Shown here piece by piece: positions 1 through 7,531 of a stretch of DNA of 64,000 nucleotides. Source of the DNA: Mycolicibacterium cosmeticum (GTDB lineage: Bacteria > Actinomycetota > Actinomycetes > Mycobacteriales > Mycobacteriaceae). The translations under genes were made by a program, and so were the position numbers. The notes beneath the pieces were generated by a model that worked only from the letters and a program-made list of their open reading frames with translations, made no database searches and was not told where the DNA came from. The stretch lies in assembly GCA_016197365.1 (NCBI GenBank), contig JACPVS010000011.1, positions 146,413 to 210,412 on the forward strand, given 5' to 3'. Numbering within the stretch: the stretch's first letter is position 1; each line of letters starts with the position of its first letter.

Positions 1-836
1 TCGTCGATGAATGTGATGACCTGACCGGCCGAGTTCTTGATGTCGTCGAGGACGGACTTCAGCCGTTCCTCGAACTCACCGCGGTACTTGGCCCCAGCCA
101 CCATGGCGCCCAGGTCCAGGGACACCAGCGTCTTGTCGCGCAGGCTCTCCGGTACGTCGCCGGCGATGATCCGCTGGGCCAGGCCCTCGACGATCGCCGT
201 CTTGCCGACGCCGGGTTCGCCGATGAGCACCGGGTTGTTCTTGGTACGACGGCTCAGCACCTGCACGACGCGACGAATCTCGTTGTCGCGGCCGATGACC
301 GGGTCGAGCTTGCCCTCGCGGGCGGCCGCGGTCAGGTCGGTGGAGTACTTCTCCAGCGCCTGGTAGGTGCCTTCCGGGTCCGGGCTCGTCACCCGCGCGC
401 TGCCGCGGACCTTGGTGAACGCCTCACGCAGCGCCTGCGGGGACGCACCCGCGCCCGTCAACGCCTTCGCGACCTCGGACGTGCCGGTGGCCAGGCCGAC
501 GAGCAGGTGTTCGGTGGAGACGTATTCGTCGTCCATCTCGGTGGCCAGGTGCTGCGCGGTGGTGATCGCAGCGATGGCGTCCGGGGACAGCTGCGGTTGC
601 GAGCTGGACCCGCTGGCGCTGGGCAACCGGCCGACGAGACGCTCGGCCTCGGCGCGGATGGTTGCGGGCTCGACTCCGACCGCTTCCAGTAACGGCCCGG
701 CGATGCCGTCGTTCTGGGTCAGCAGTGCCATCAACAGATGAGCGGGAGTGATCTGCGGGTTGCCTGCGGCGGTGGCCGCCTGCAGCGCCGAGGTCAGTGC
801 CGCCTGGGTCTTCGTGGTCGGATTGAACGAGTCCAC
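1..836 (-). CDS. clpB: ATP-dependent chaperone ClpB, N-terminal part (truncated by window edge)
   Basis: This is the first ~278 residues of the ClpB disaggregase, which works with DnaK to re-solubilise aggregated proteins in the cytosol. Translation from GTG at 836 starts [18 protein letters not shown] and runs through the double Clp_N repeat (about residues 1-145) into the first AAA+ module. The Walker A GEPGVGKT, the following GLAQRI, and the Walker B start ITFIDE at the window edge are visible. The start is supported by an AGGAGAGG ribosome-binding site 4-10 bases upstream. A HAIR-type inverted repeat lies about 80 bp upstream, which fits HspR repression as known for mycobacterial clpB. 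The second AAA+ domain lies outside the window. Confidence 0.96.
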   Translation of the reverse strand, partial: MDSFNPTTKTQAALTSALQAATAAGNPQITPAHLLMALLTQNDGIAGPLLEAVGVEPATIRAEAERLVGRLPSASGSSSQPQLSPDAIAAITTAQHLATEMDDEYVSTEHLLVGLATGTSEVAKALTGAGASPQALREAFTKVRGSARVTSPDPEGTYQALEKYSTDLTAAAREGKLDPVIGRDNEIRRVVQVLSRRTKNNPVLIGEPGVGKTAIVEGLAQRIIAGDVPESLRDKTLVSLDLGAMVAGAKYRGEFEERLKSVLDDIKNSAGQVITFID

Positions 837-913
837 GACACCTCTCCTTCTTGGGTTGCGCAGCCATCCACGGGCTGCAGAAAATGCTTGTCGCCTTAAA
901 CAACGTCGTCAAG

Positions 914-934
914 GTTGAGTCTGTTCCGCTCAAC
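914..934. promoter_or_regulatory. HAIR element (HspR operator) upstream of clpB
   Basis: GTTGAGT, seven bases, then GCTCAAC. This matches the HspR-associated inverted repeat CTTGAGT-N7-ACTCAAG in arm sequence and in the 7-base spacing. It lies 78 bp upstream of the clpB GTG. The same motif occurs twice before dnaK in this window, and hspR itself is present, so HspR control of clpB is the straightforward reading. Confidence 0.85.
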
Positions 935-1033
935 TCTAGAAATTTTGCCAGATTTGTCCAGCGGTTCGCGATACCCGGGCCGCCGCGGCATCAATCACGG
1001 CATTTCCCGAGGTACCGGGCTAGCGTCGTGGTC

Positions 1034-1669
1034 ATGTCCGGCTACGGTGATTTCGAATTCGAGCGGAAGTTCGTCGTCCGCGAACTCCCCGCGCTCGCGG
1101 CATCGGACCCCACCCCGGCCCTGATCGTCCAGGCCTACCTGTTCGCGGCCGACGGGTACGCGGTGCGCATCCGGGTCCAGGGCCCGGCCCCCGCCGACTC
1201 CGACCGGACGGCCGGCGACCTGGTGGAGGCGCTCGGCGACGAATCGATCGGCACGATGACCGCCAAGGGCCCCGCGGCCGGCGGAACCCGCTACGAAGCC
1301 GAACGTGAACTGGACCCGATGGTCGCCGGGCAGATCGTGCGCCGCGCCGACCACGTCGTCGCCAAGATTCGCTACTCGGTCTGGCTGGGTGAGGACGGCT
1401 GGGTCATCGACCGGTTCCTCGGCGGCAACGCTCCCCTGGTGCTTGCCGAGGTCGAGCGCGGCGGACCCGTCGTCGATCTGGTGATCCCGGACTTCTGCGT
1501 GACCGAGGTATCCGAGGACGACCGTTTCCGTAACGAGTATCTGGCCCACCAACCGTTCGGCGGCTGGGCCGAGAGTTACCGGACCGAGCTCGGGATCAGC
1601 GGCCCGACATTCGTGGAAACGTTGGGCCACAACGAATTCGAGGGCACCAGGCCGCCCCGGCACGGCTGA
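1034..1669 (+). CDS. CYTH-domain protein (triphosphate tunnel metalloenzyme-like)
   Basis: 211 aa cytosolic protein. The N-terminus MSGYGDFEFERKFVV carries the ExExK signature (E-F-E-R-K) that defines CYTH/TTM enzymes, which bind triphosphates and metal ions inside a beta-barrel tunnel. Further charged strands typical of the fold follow (YAVRIRVQ, TMTAKGP, YEAERELD, IRYSVWLG, WVIDRFLG, LVLAEVE). Members act as inorganic triphosphatases, thiamine triphosphatases or adenylate cyclases; the sequence does not say which. ATG at 1034 is chosen because the ExExK motif should sit within the first dozen residues; an in-frame GTG lies two codons upstream. The gene is divergent from clpB and shares its ~200-bp intergenic region. 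The C-terminus is specific and unassigned. Confidence 0.8.
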   Translation: MSGYGDFEFERKFVVRELPALAASDPTPALIVQAYLFAADGYAVRIRVQGPAPADSDRTAGDLVEALGDESIGTMTAKGPAAGGTRYEAERELDPMVAGQIVRRADHVVAKIRYSVWLGEDGWVIDRFLGGNAPLVLAEVERGGPVVDLVIPDFCVTEVSEDDRFRNEYLAHQPFGGWAESYRTELGISGPTFVETLGHNEFEGTRPPRHG

Positions 1670-1672
1670 GGT

Positions 1673-2611
1673 TCAGCGGTTGAGTTGCGCTCGGTAGGAA
1701 ACCAGATCGAACCGCGGCTTGTCGCCGGCCACCATCGCGTCCACCGTGCGCTGGAGGTACTTGTACGCGCTCTCGGCGAGCGCCACGGGGGCGCCCAACG
1801 CCAACCGCGGACCCCCTGCCGCCGGGGCGGGCGGGCCGGTGCCCGACCGGGCGGGAATGCCGTAGGTCTCCTGGATCTCCGGCGAGAGGGTTCGGGCGAT
1901 GCCGCCCAGGGTGCCTCCCGAGTGATTCTCTCCGGTGTCCACATGATGGATGGCACCGCGAAACGGAAGTGGGGCAAGTGGATAGCCATGTCGCTTGGCC
2001 CACTGCACCACCCTCATATGGGAGCCGATGATGGTCGCGAGGCGGTCGCCGAACACGTCGAGAACCGCGCCCTGATCCAGGGTGACCGAGGCGTCGTCCG
2101 GAACTGCGTATGCGCTGAACGGCAGGATGTAGGACGAGCCGCATTGAAGGTGAAACGCGCGCAAACTGCGGTAGACATCCCGTGCGCTCGAATAACGCCA
2201 GCCGCGCGATATGTACCACCCGGGCGAATCTGGATTACGGGCCGTGAACGCGACGACATCGCGATGCACGAAGTCATCGGCGTCGATGATCATCACATAG
2301 TCAGGCTTGTGGTCGCGGGCGGCGATGAGTCCGATCCCGAGTTTGGTGCCCTTGTCCCACACGATGGCCTGATACGACGTGTCCGACCCGGGCCGGGCCG
2401 GCGCGGGAAAGTCCACCACCACCGACTTCACGCGGGCGGGCAGGGGAAACGACAGCGGCACGTTGCTGACGACGAAGACGAGATAGTCCTCCGACGTCTG
2501 GCGCGCGATCGAATCCAGCGTGCCTTTCAGCAGGCGTTCGTTTCTCGCGTAGTCCCGCGCATTATCCGGATGACGTAACGAGGTGATGAATGCCAGCAAC
2601 GGACCCCCCAA
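1673..2611 (-). CDS. putative GT-A-type glycosyltransferase (paralogue 1)
   Basis: 312 aa, not assignable to a named enzyme. It begins LLAFITSLRHPDNARDYARN, continues with a beta-strand/loop pattern typical of nucleotide-sugar-binding GT-A folds, and contains MIIDADDFVHRD (about residue 120), a likely DxD metal/nucleotide-sugar motif. The later segments WYISRGWRYS and LPFRGAIHHVDTGENHSGG are very strongly conserved with the paralogue at 3179-4093. The start appears to be TTG at 2611; the paralogue's TTG aligns with an internal TTG four codons later (2599), so the true start is uncertain. No signal peptide or membrane segment is seen. Acceptor and sugar are unknown; an envelope glycan or glycolipid role is inference only. 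Confidence 0.6.
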   Translation of the reverse strand: MGGPLLAFITSLRHPDNARDYARNERLLKGTLDSIARQTSEDYLVFVVSNVPLSFPLPARVKSVVVDFPAPARPGSDTSYQAIVWDKGTKLGIGLIAARDHKPDYVMIIDADDFVHRDVVAFTARNPDSPGWYISRGWRYSSARDVYRSLRAFHLQCGSSYILPFSAYAVPDDASVTLDQGAVLDVFGDRLATIIGSHMRVVQWAKRHGYPLAPLPFRGAIHHVDTGENHSGGTLGGIARTLSPEIQETYGIPARSGTGPPAPAAGGPRLALGAPVALAESAYKYLQRTVDAMVAGDKPRFDLVSYRAQLNR

Positions 2612-2739
2612 TCGCAGACTGTGAAAGTCGACGTCCCGAAACGGACTTTACAAGACGGCGCCAAGGGTGGCGATCTGAATTTCATGAACATCTCGGGCAT
2701 GAATCGGCCCGACGGCCGCTGATCGGCGACACTGGATGG

Positions 2740-3153
2740 ATGCGCACCACTACGTCGGCTCTTGGCGTGCTCGCCGCCGCGCTGCTCATCGCCATCACCG
2801 GCTGCACCACTGTGACGCCAGGCGCCGCCGTCGCGCCGCCCGGCGTCACCGCCGAGCCCCAGTCCGACGAGGACCAGATCGCCGACGTCGTCGACCGATT
2901 CGAAACAGCCTGGAATGCAAGGAAATTCGGCGAACTGCGCGACCTGATGTGCGCCGAGATGCAGGACCAGAGCGAGTTCGACGAGGACGGCCTGCGGGAG
3001 GCGCGGTCCAGTTCCGGCCGACTGGACCTCGAGATCACCGAACTTCAGGTCACCGGCGACAGCGCCGAGGCGATCATCGACAACGACGGGGAGGACCCCG
3101 ACGACATCGCTTTCGTGCGTGAGGGCGACGAATGGAAATGGTGCGAGTTCTGA
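2740..3153 (+). CDS. small lipoprotein with NTF2/DUF4878-like domain
   Basis: 137 aa. MRTTTSALGVLAAALLIAITGC is a textbook lipoprotein signal with lipobox ITGC (Cys22), so the mature protein should be lipid-anchored on the outer face of the membrane. After a short Pro/Ala linker, the pattern DQIADVVDRFETAWNARKF...LRDLMC...LEITELQVTGDSAEAIID...WKWCEF resembles the cone-shaped NTF2/SnoaL-like DUF4878 fold often found in mycobacterial lipoproteins. Two cysteines (LMC and the near-terminal WCEF) could form a disulfide. It is the only plus-strand gene between two minus-strand glycosyltransferase paralogues. Function is unknown. Confidence 0.7.
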   Translation: MRTTTSALGVLAAALLIAITGCTTVTPGAAVAPPGVTAEPQSDEDQIADVVDRFETAWNARKFGELRDLMCAEMQDQSEFDEDGLREARSSSGRLDLEITELQVTGDSAEAIIDNDGEDPDDIAFVREGDEWKWCEF

Positions 3154-3178
3154 GGAATGCGCGTTTCGAAAACCGCTG

Positions 3179-4093
3179 TCAGTGGTCCACTTGCGCCCGC
3201 AACGGCGCCAGGTCGAATCGTGGCGAGTCGTCGGTGACCAATGAGTCCATCCGACGCTGCAGATAGTTGTAGGCGCCAGTCGCGAGCGCCAATGGGGTGC
3301 GCATGATTATTTGCGGGCTCATGGGATATGCGGTGTGCGGCCGAGAGGGAATGCCGTAGGTCTCGTGCATTTCCCGCGAAAGCGTCCTCGCGAAGCCGCC
3401 CAGCGTGCCTCCAGAGTGGTTCTCACCGGTGTCCACGTGGTGCACCGCACCTCGGAACGGCAGCGGGGTAAGTGGATAACCATGCCGCTTCGCCCATTTC
3501 GCCACCCGCATGTGGGACCCGAGGATTGTTGCCACAAGGTCACCGAAGATGTCGAAGACGGCCCCCTGACCGATGTCGACCGACGCACCATCCGGCACCC
3601 CATACGCGGCGAAGGGCAGGATGTACGCGCTGCCGCACTGGAGGTTGAAGGCGCGAAGACTGCGGTAGACATTACGTGCACCCGAATAGCGCCAACCGCG
3701 AGATACGTACCACCCCGGTGCATCTGGCTGCCGAGCCGTGAACGCGACGATCTCGCGGTGAACGAAGTCATCAGCGTCGATGATCATCACGTGGTCGGGC
3801 GCGTAATCACGGGCGGCGATGAGCCCGATCCCCATCTTCGTGCCCTTGTCCCAGACGAACGCCGGGTACGCCGCGTGTTCGCCACGGGGAGCCGGCGGTG
3901 GAAAGTCCACGACGACCGACGTGACGCGCTCGGGCAGCGGGAAGGACAACGGCACGTTGCTCACGACCACGACCAGGTAATCATCCGACGTCTGGCCGGC
4001 GATCGAGGCGAGCGTGTCTTTGAGAAGCTGTTCGTTTCTGGCGTAGTCCTGTGCGTTGTCCGGATGGCGCAGCGACGTGATGAAAGCTAGCAA
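3179..4093 (-). CDS. putative GT-A-type glycosyltransferase (paralogue 2)
   Basis: 304 aa and clearly paralogous to the protein at 1673-2611 across its whole length: FITSLRHPDNA, VVSNVPLSFPLP, WDKGTK-GIGLIAARD, MIIDADDFVH and HHVDTGENHSGGTLGG are shared. The DADD motif (about residue 114) is the likely metal/nucleotide-sugar site. TTG at 4093 is the only plausible start before an in-frame TAG upstream, and GGAGG lies four bases before it. The two copies diverge mostly at the C-terminus, which suggests the same chemistry on different acceptors. Specific substrate unknown. Confidence 0.6.
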   Translation of the reverse strand: MLAFITSLRHPDNAQDYARNEQLLKDTLASIAGQTSDDYLVVVVSNVPLSFPLPERVTSVVVDFPPPAPRGEHAAYPAFVWDKGTKMGIGLIAARDYAPDHVMIIDADDFVHREIVAFTARQPDAPGWYVSRGWRYSGARNVYRSLRAFNLQCGSAYILPFAAYGVPDGASVDIGQGAVFDIFGDLVATILGSHMRVAKWAKRHGYPLTPLPFRGAVHHVDTGENHSGGTLGGFARTLSREMHETYGIPSRPHTAYPMSPQIIMRTPLALATGAYNYLQRRMDSLVTDDSPRFDLAPLRAQVDH

Positions 4094-4243
4094 CGGACCT
4101 CCATCACCCCAGTCGACGACCCGGTTCGGACCCTATAAGACTTCGCTGGAATCGCGTCCGACTGTTTGGTGGACTACCCGCACGATGGGCTGGAGATCAG
4201 CTGAACGGACGACACCACGGGTCCGTCGGGGAACGGATCTGCC

Positions 4244-5191
4244 TCAGCTCGGGTAGTCCCAGAACTGCAACCAGGTGATGCTCGCGAACACCGCCAACGT
4301 GACGGCATAGACGCCGACCACCACCGCGGCACCACGCAGACTGACTCTCCCGCTCTTTCCCTCCAGCGGATCCAGCCAGCGCCGCCACCGCGCGACGGCG
4401 AACGGCATCAGCACCCACTGCAGCAGGGACACACTGGCCACCTCACTGAGCCACATGGCCAGCCAGGGCTCGGCACCGACCCGGTCCAGCACCGGGCCGA
4501 CGAACCGCGTCAACAGCATCACCGTCGGGTACAGCACCATCAGCACGAGCATCGCCGTCTTCCAGCTGGGCGTCATCTCCGTCTCGCCGTTCTCGAACCG
4601 GACGGTGGTGCCCAACGGGGTGGTGTGCGAGAAGGTGGAGAAGTCGCCGTCCAGCGCCGAGCGCAGCGACGGCAGCGCATCCAGGCGTTGTTCCGATTTC
4701 AGCCAGCCGGACAGCAGCCGCTCGGTCCGGAACCGGATCAGCGTCATCCACTGTGTCCCGGCTCCCGGGGGGAAGACCACCGTGCCCTGGTATCCCGAGA
4801 ACTGTGCGCTCGCCCCGGTCAGATCACCCTGCGCGGTCACGAAGTCGGCGTCGCGGCCCGCCGACACGCTGTGCCGGAACACCGCGATTCCCGGCGGGGT
4901 GATCTGCCCGTCCACCACGACCAGATCGGTGGAGGCCTGGTGCACACCGCGCGCCCGCCCGTCGCTCAGCACGGCCGCGTGCGCGTCGCTGTCCAGCCAG
5001 GCGTGGAGCCGGCCCTCGGTGGTGAAGGTCGCGGAGACCGCCGGTTCCAGGCGCGGGTCGGTGTGCACCGACATCACCGCGTCGACGAATCCGGGTGCGG
5101 CGCCGGCGGCGGCGAGCAGACCCGGGGCCCACTCGTCGAACGCCGCCCCCTCGGTGGGGCGGTGAAAAATGGTGACGACGATGGCACTCAT
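4244..5191 (-). CDS. tandem ABM-domain protein with C-terminal membrane anchor (guaD-linked copy)
   Basis: 315 aa. Two ferredoxin-like antibiotic-biosynthesis-monooxygenase (ABM/DUF1330-like) units are recognisable at about residues 1-95 (IVVTIFHRPTEGAAFDEWAPGL) and 100-195 (GIAVFRHSVSAGRDADFVTAQ). Hydrophobic segments follow at about 215-235 (WKTAMLVLMVLYPTVMLLT), 245-270 and 290-310. ABM domains bind small hydrophobic or haem-like ligands. The gene starts 9 bp after the guanine deaminase stop, on the same strand, so the two are probably co-transcribed. A paralogue of the same architecture follows the xanthine dehydrogenase operon at 10118. The linkage suggests a role near purine oxidation, but no mechanism can be read from the sequence. 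Confidence 0.65.
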   Translation of the reverse strand: MSAIVVTIFHRPTEGAAFDEWAPGLLAAAGAAPGFVDAVMSVHTDPRLEPAVSATFTTEGRLHAWLDSDAHAAVLSDGRARGVHQASTDLVVVDGQITPPGIAVFRHSVSAGRDADFVTAQGDLTGASAQFSGYQGTVVFPPGAGTQWMTLIRFRTERLLSGWLKSEQRLDALPSLRSALDGDFSTFSHTTPLGTTVRFENGETEMTPSWKTAMLVLMVLYPTVMLLTRFVGPVLDRVGAEPWLAMWLSEVASVSLLQWVLMPFAVARWRRWLDPLEGKSGRVSLRGAAVVVGVYAVTLAVFASITWLQFWDYPS

Positions 5192-5200
5192 GACATCCTC

Positions 5201-6604
5201 CTAAACCGGGTTCAGGCGCCGACCCTGGACGTAGACCTGGGCCACCGATGATTCGCGAAGGCCCATCAGCAAGGCGAAAAGCGTTTGATCACGCGCCAAA
5301 TCGGGCTCCGCGGAGCGCACCCCGTGAGTCAGCGCCGCGGCCAGCGCGGGAGTTCCGCCCGGGTCGACGACGACGAAGTCGGCCTCCTTGCCCACGTCGA
5401 AATTGCCGAATCGGCTCTCCATGTCCAGCGCTCTGGCCCCGCCGAGCGTGCCCAGGAACAGCATCTCGGCGGGATGCAGTGAAGTTCCTGCGGCACCGTC
5501 CTCTGAGATGTGCACCTTGAAGGCATCATCCAGCACCCGGGGAATCAGCCATTCGTCGCCGCCCCCGAAATCCGTTCCAGCGGAGAGGTTCACACCCGAT
5601 GCCACGGTGCGCCGCCACGGCATGGTGCCCGAGCCGAGGAACAACTGCGACACCGGGCAGTGCGAGATGGAGGTTCCGGTCTCGGCCATCCGGGCCAGTT
5701 CCTCGTCGGTGCAGTGCACGCCGTGCGCCAGAATGGTCCGCCGGCCCAACAGGCTCGAACCGCCCACCTCCGAACCCGGCAGGAACTTGCCGTCGTAGGT
5801 GTCCAGATACGAGTTCACCTGGTAGGTCGACTTCGTGACGTCGATCTCGCCGGTACCGGGACGGTTGTTCTCGTTCAGGTGAGTGTGTACGTACACGCCT
5901 GCGGAGCGCACCGAATCATAGAGTTCGCCAAGGCTTTTCAGTGTCTCCGTGGTGACCGACAGGGAGAACCTCGGCACCACGGCGACGTGCAGCAATGCGG
6001 TGTCGACGTCGCCGGTGTCGGCGGCGTGCCATTTCTCGATCTCCGCGCGGGTCAGCCGGATGGCGTCGGCCTCCGAGGTCAGCAGCGGACCCGCCGATTC
6101 CGGGCCGACGGTCTGGATGCCGCGCCCGCTGACGATCCGCAGCCCGCGCCGACGGGTCTCGGCGAACAGCGCGTCCTGCGCGTGCGGGAATGCCGAGCCG
6201 AACACCATGGCCGCGGTGGTGCCCGCGGCGATCCGCCGGTCGCAGAACTCGACGGCGGCCCTGGCCGCGAAGCCGGGATCGGCGAACCGCGACTCCGACG
6301 GGAAGATGCACTGGGTGAGCCACTCCAGCAGTTGCCCGCCGCCGTAGGAGTCACCGGCGTAGGTCTGCGGGAAGTGGATGTGGGTGTCGACGAATCCGGG
6401 CAGCAAATAACCGTGCCGGTGGTCGTGCACCTGGGAGGCCGCGTACTCGGACGGGATATCGGTTCTGCTGCCGCAGAAAGCGATCCGGCCACGGCCGTCG
6501 AGCACCAATGCCCCATCGGGGATCGACACCAGGGCGCCCGGCGCGTCGGAGATGACGGGACTGCCCGCGATGTGGAAGATGTGTCCGTAGTGGATGTGGC
6601 TCAC
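5201..6604 (-). CDS. guaD: guanine deaminase
   Basis: 467 aa metal-dependent amidohydrolase converting guanine to xanthine and ammonia. The metal site is visible as PGFVDTHIHFPQ (HxH), HTHLNENN, ILAHGVHC and GTDFGGG (the catalytic Asp region), in the order expected for guanine deaminase; IHFPQ and the NENN segment are characteristic of this subfamily. GTG at 6604 is chosen because it starts the beta-sandwich segment SHIHYGHIFHIAG; the frame stays open much further upstream, but that stretch is antisense to the xanthine dehydrogenase FAD gene. The gene is divergent from the xanthine dehydrogenase genes, giving a guanine to xanthine to urate route in one locus. Confidence 0.88.
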   Translation of the reverse strand: MSHIHYGHIFHIAGSPVISDAPGALVSIPDGALVLDGRGRIAFCGSRTDIPSEYAASQVHDHRHGYLLPGFVDTHIHFPQTYAGDSYGGGQLLEWLTQCIFPSESRFADPGFAARAAVEFCDRRIAAGTTAAMVFGSAFPHAQDALFAETRRRGLRIVSGRGIQTVGPESAGPLLTSEADAIRLTRAEIEKWHAADTGDVDTALLHVAVVPRFSLSVTTETLKSLGELYDSVRSAGVYVHTHLNENNRPGTGEIDVTKSTYQVNSYLDTYDGKFLPGSEVGGSSLLGRRTILAHGVHCTDEELARMAETGTSISHCPVSQLFLGSGTMPWRRTVASGVNLSAGTDFGGGDEWLIPRVLDDAFKVHISEDGAAGTSLHPAEMLFLGTLGGARALDMESRFGNFDVGKEADFVVVDPGGTPALAAALTHGVRSAEPDLARDQTLFALLMGLRESSVAQVYVQGRRLNPV

Positions 6605-6718
6605 GGACTCTAGGGGACCACGGACCCCGGCACATTGCCGAGCATGTAACCAAAACGTCCGTCCCACCCGCCAGAACGACATAGTCTCAGCACACCGCGG
6701 GGCCGTGAGGAGTACACC
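6605..6718. promoter_or_regulatory. divergent intergenic region between guaD and xanthine dehydrogenase genes
   Basis: 114 bp separating two divergent purine-catabolism transcription units. Both promoters must lie here. I see no convincing palindrome or riboswitch fold. The plus-strand gene has a GAGGAG ribosome-binding site just before its TTG. Confidence 0.4.
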
Positions 6719-7531
6719 TTGGATCTCAACACGGTCACCGACGTCGTTCGGCAACCCACCGAACCGCCCGGCGCGCTGTGGCGCCCCGGTGATGCCTGGC
6801 TGGCCGGCGGCACCTGGCTGTTCTCCGATCCGCAGCCGAATCTGCGCAGGCTCATCGATCTGGCACCGCTGGGCTGGAGCGAGCTCACCGTCTCGGAGGC
6901 GGGGCTGAGCATCGGCGCCATGCGCACCATCCGCGACCTGTATGCGCTCACCCCGCCCGCACGGTGGGCGGCGGGCGCCCTTATCCGCTTCAGCTGTGAG
7001 GCCTTCCTGGCGTCGTTCAAGATCTGGAATGCGGCGACCGTCGGCGGCAACATCTGCATGTCGCTGCCCGCGGGCCCGATGATCACCCTGACGACCGCCC
7101 TGGAAGCCGACTACCTGCTGCACGCCCCCGACGGCGCCGAACGAACCGTGCCCGCAGCCGAATTCGTCACCGGCAACAACCGCAACGTGCTGGCTCCCGG
7201 CGAACTCCTGCGCCGCATCGACATTCCCGAGCACGCGCTGCGCAAGCGCGTCGCCCACCGCCGGTTCACCCTGACCAAGCTGGGCCGCTCCAGCGTGTTC
7301 CTGATCGGCACCAAGAGCGAGGACGGGGCGGTCCTGCTCACCTTGACGGCGGGCACCACCCATCCGGTGCAGTTGGTATTCGCAGCCGACCCCGACCCGG
7401 CGGCGTTGCAGGAGCGCATCGACGGCCTGCCCGAGGACATCTGGTTCGACGACGCCAACGGCACCCCCGACCATCGCACCCACCTGACGAAGCATTTCGC
7501 TTCGGAGATCGCCGCGGAGCTGCGCTCATGA
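6719..7531 (+). CDS. xanthine dehydrogenase FAD-binding subunit
   Basis: 270 aa FAD subunit of a molybdenum hydroxylase (CO-dehydrogenase medium-chain/FAD_binding_5 family), passing electrons from the 2Fe-2S centres to FAD and then NAD+ or another acceptor. LAGGTWLFSDPQP (about residues 28-40) is the first FAD loop, and IWNAATVGGNICMSLPAGP (about 100-118) is the second conserved FAD motif. A CO_deh_flav_C-like end (RRFTLTKLGRSSVFLIG) follows. The start is TTG at 6719, preceded by GAGGAGTACACC. The stop overlaps the next gene's ATG (ATGA), which indicates translational coupling to the catalytic subunit. Confidence 0.85.
   Translation: MDLNTVTDVVRQPTEPPGALWRPGDAWLAGGTWLFSDPQPNLRRLIDLAPLGWSELTVSEAGLSIGAMRTIRDLYALTPPARWAAGALIRFSCEAFLASFKIWNAATVGGNICMSLPAGPMITLTTALEADYLLHAPDGAERTVPAAEFVTGNNRNVLAPGELLRRIDIPEHALRKRVAHRRFTLTKLGRSSVFLIGTKSEDGAVLLTLTAGTTHPVQLVFAADPDPAALQERIDGLPEDIWFDDANGTPDHRTHLTKHFASEIAAELRS

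Noticed and set aside
6605..7495. Upstream extension of guanine deaminase to a 764-residue frame
   Set aside because: The extra ~297 residues are antisense to the conserved FAD-subunit gene and show only shadow composition; the family N-terminus starts at 6604.
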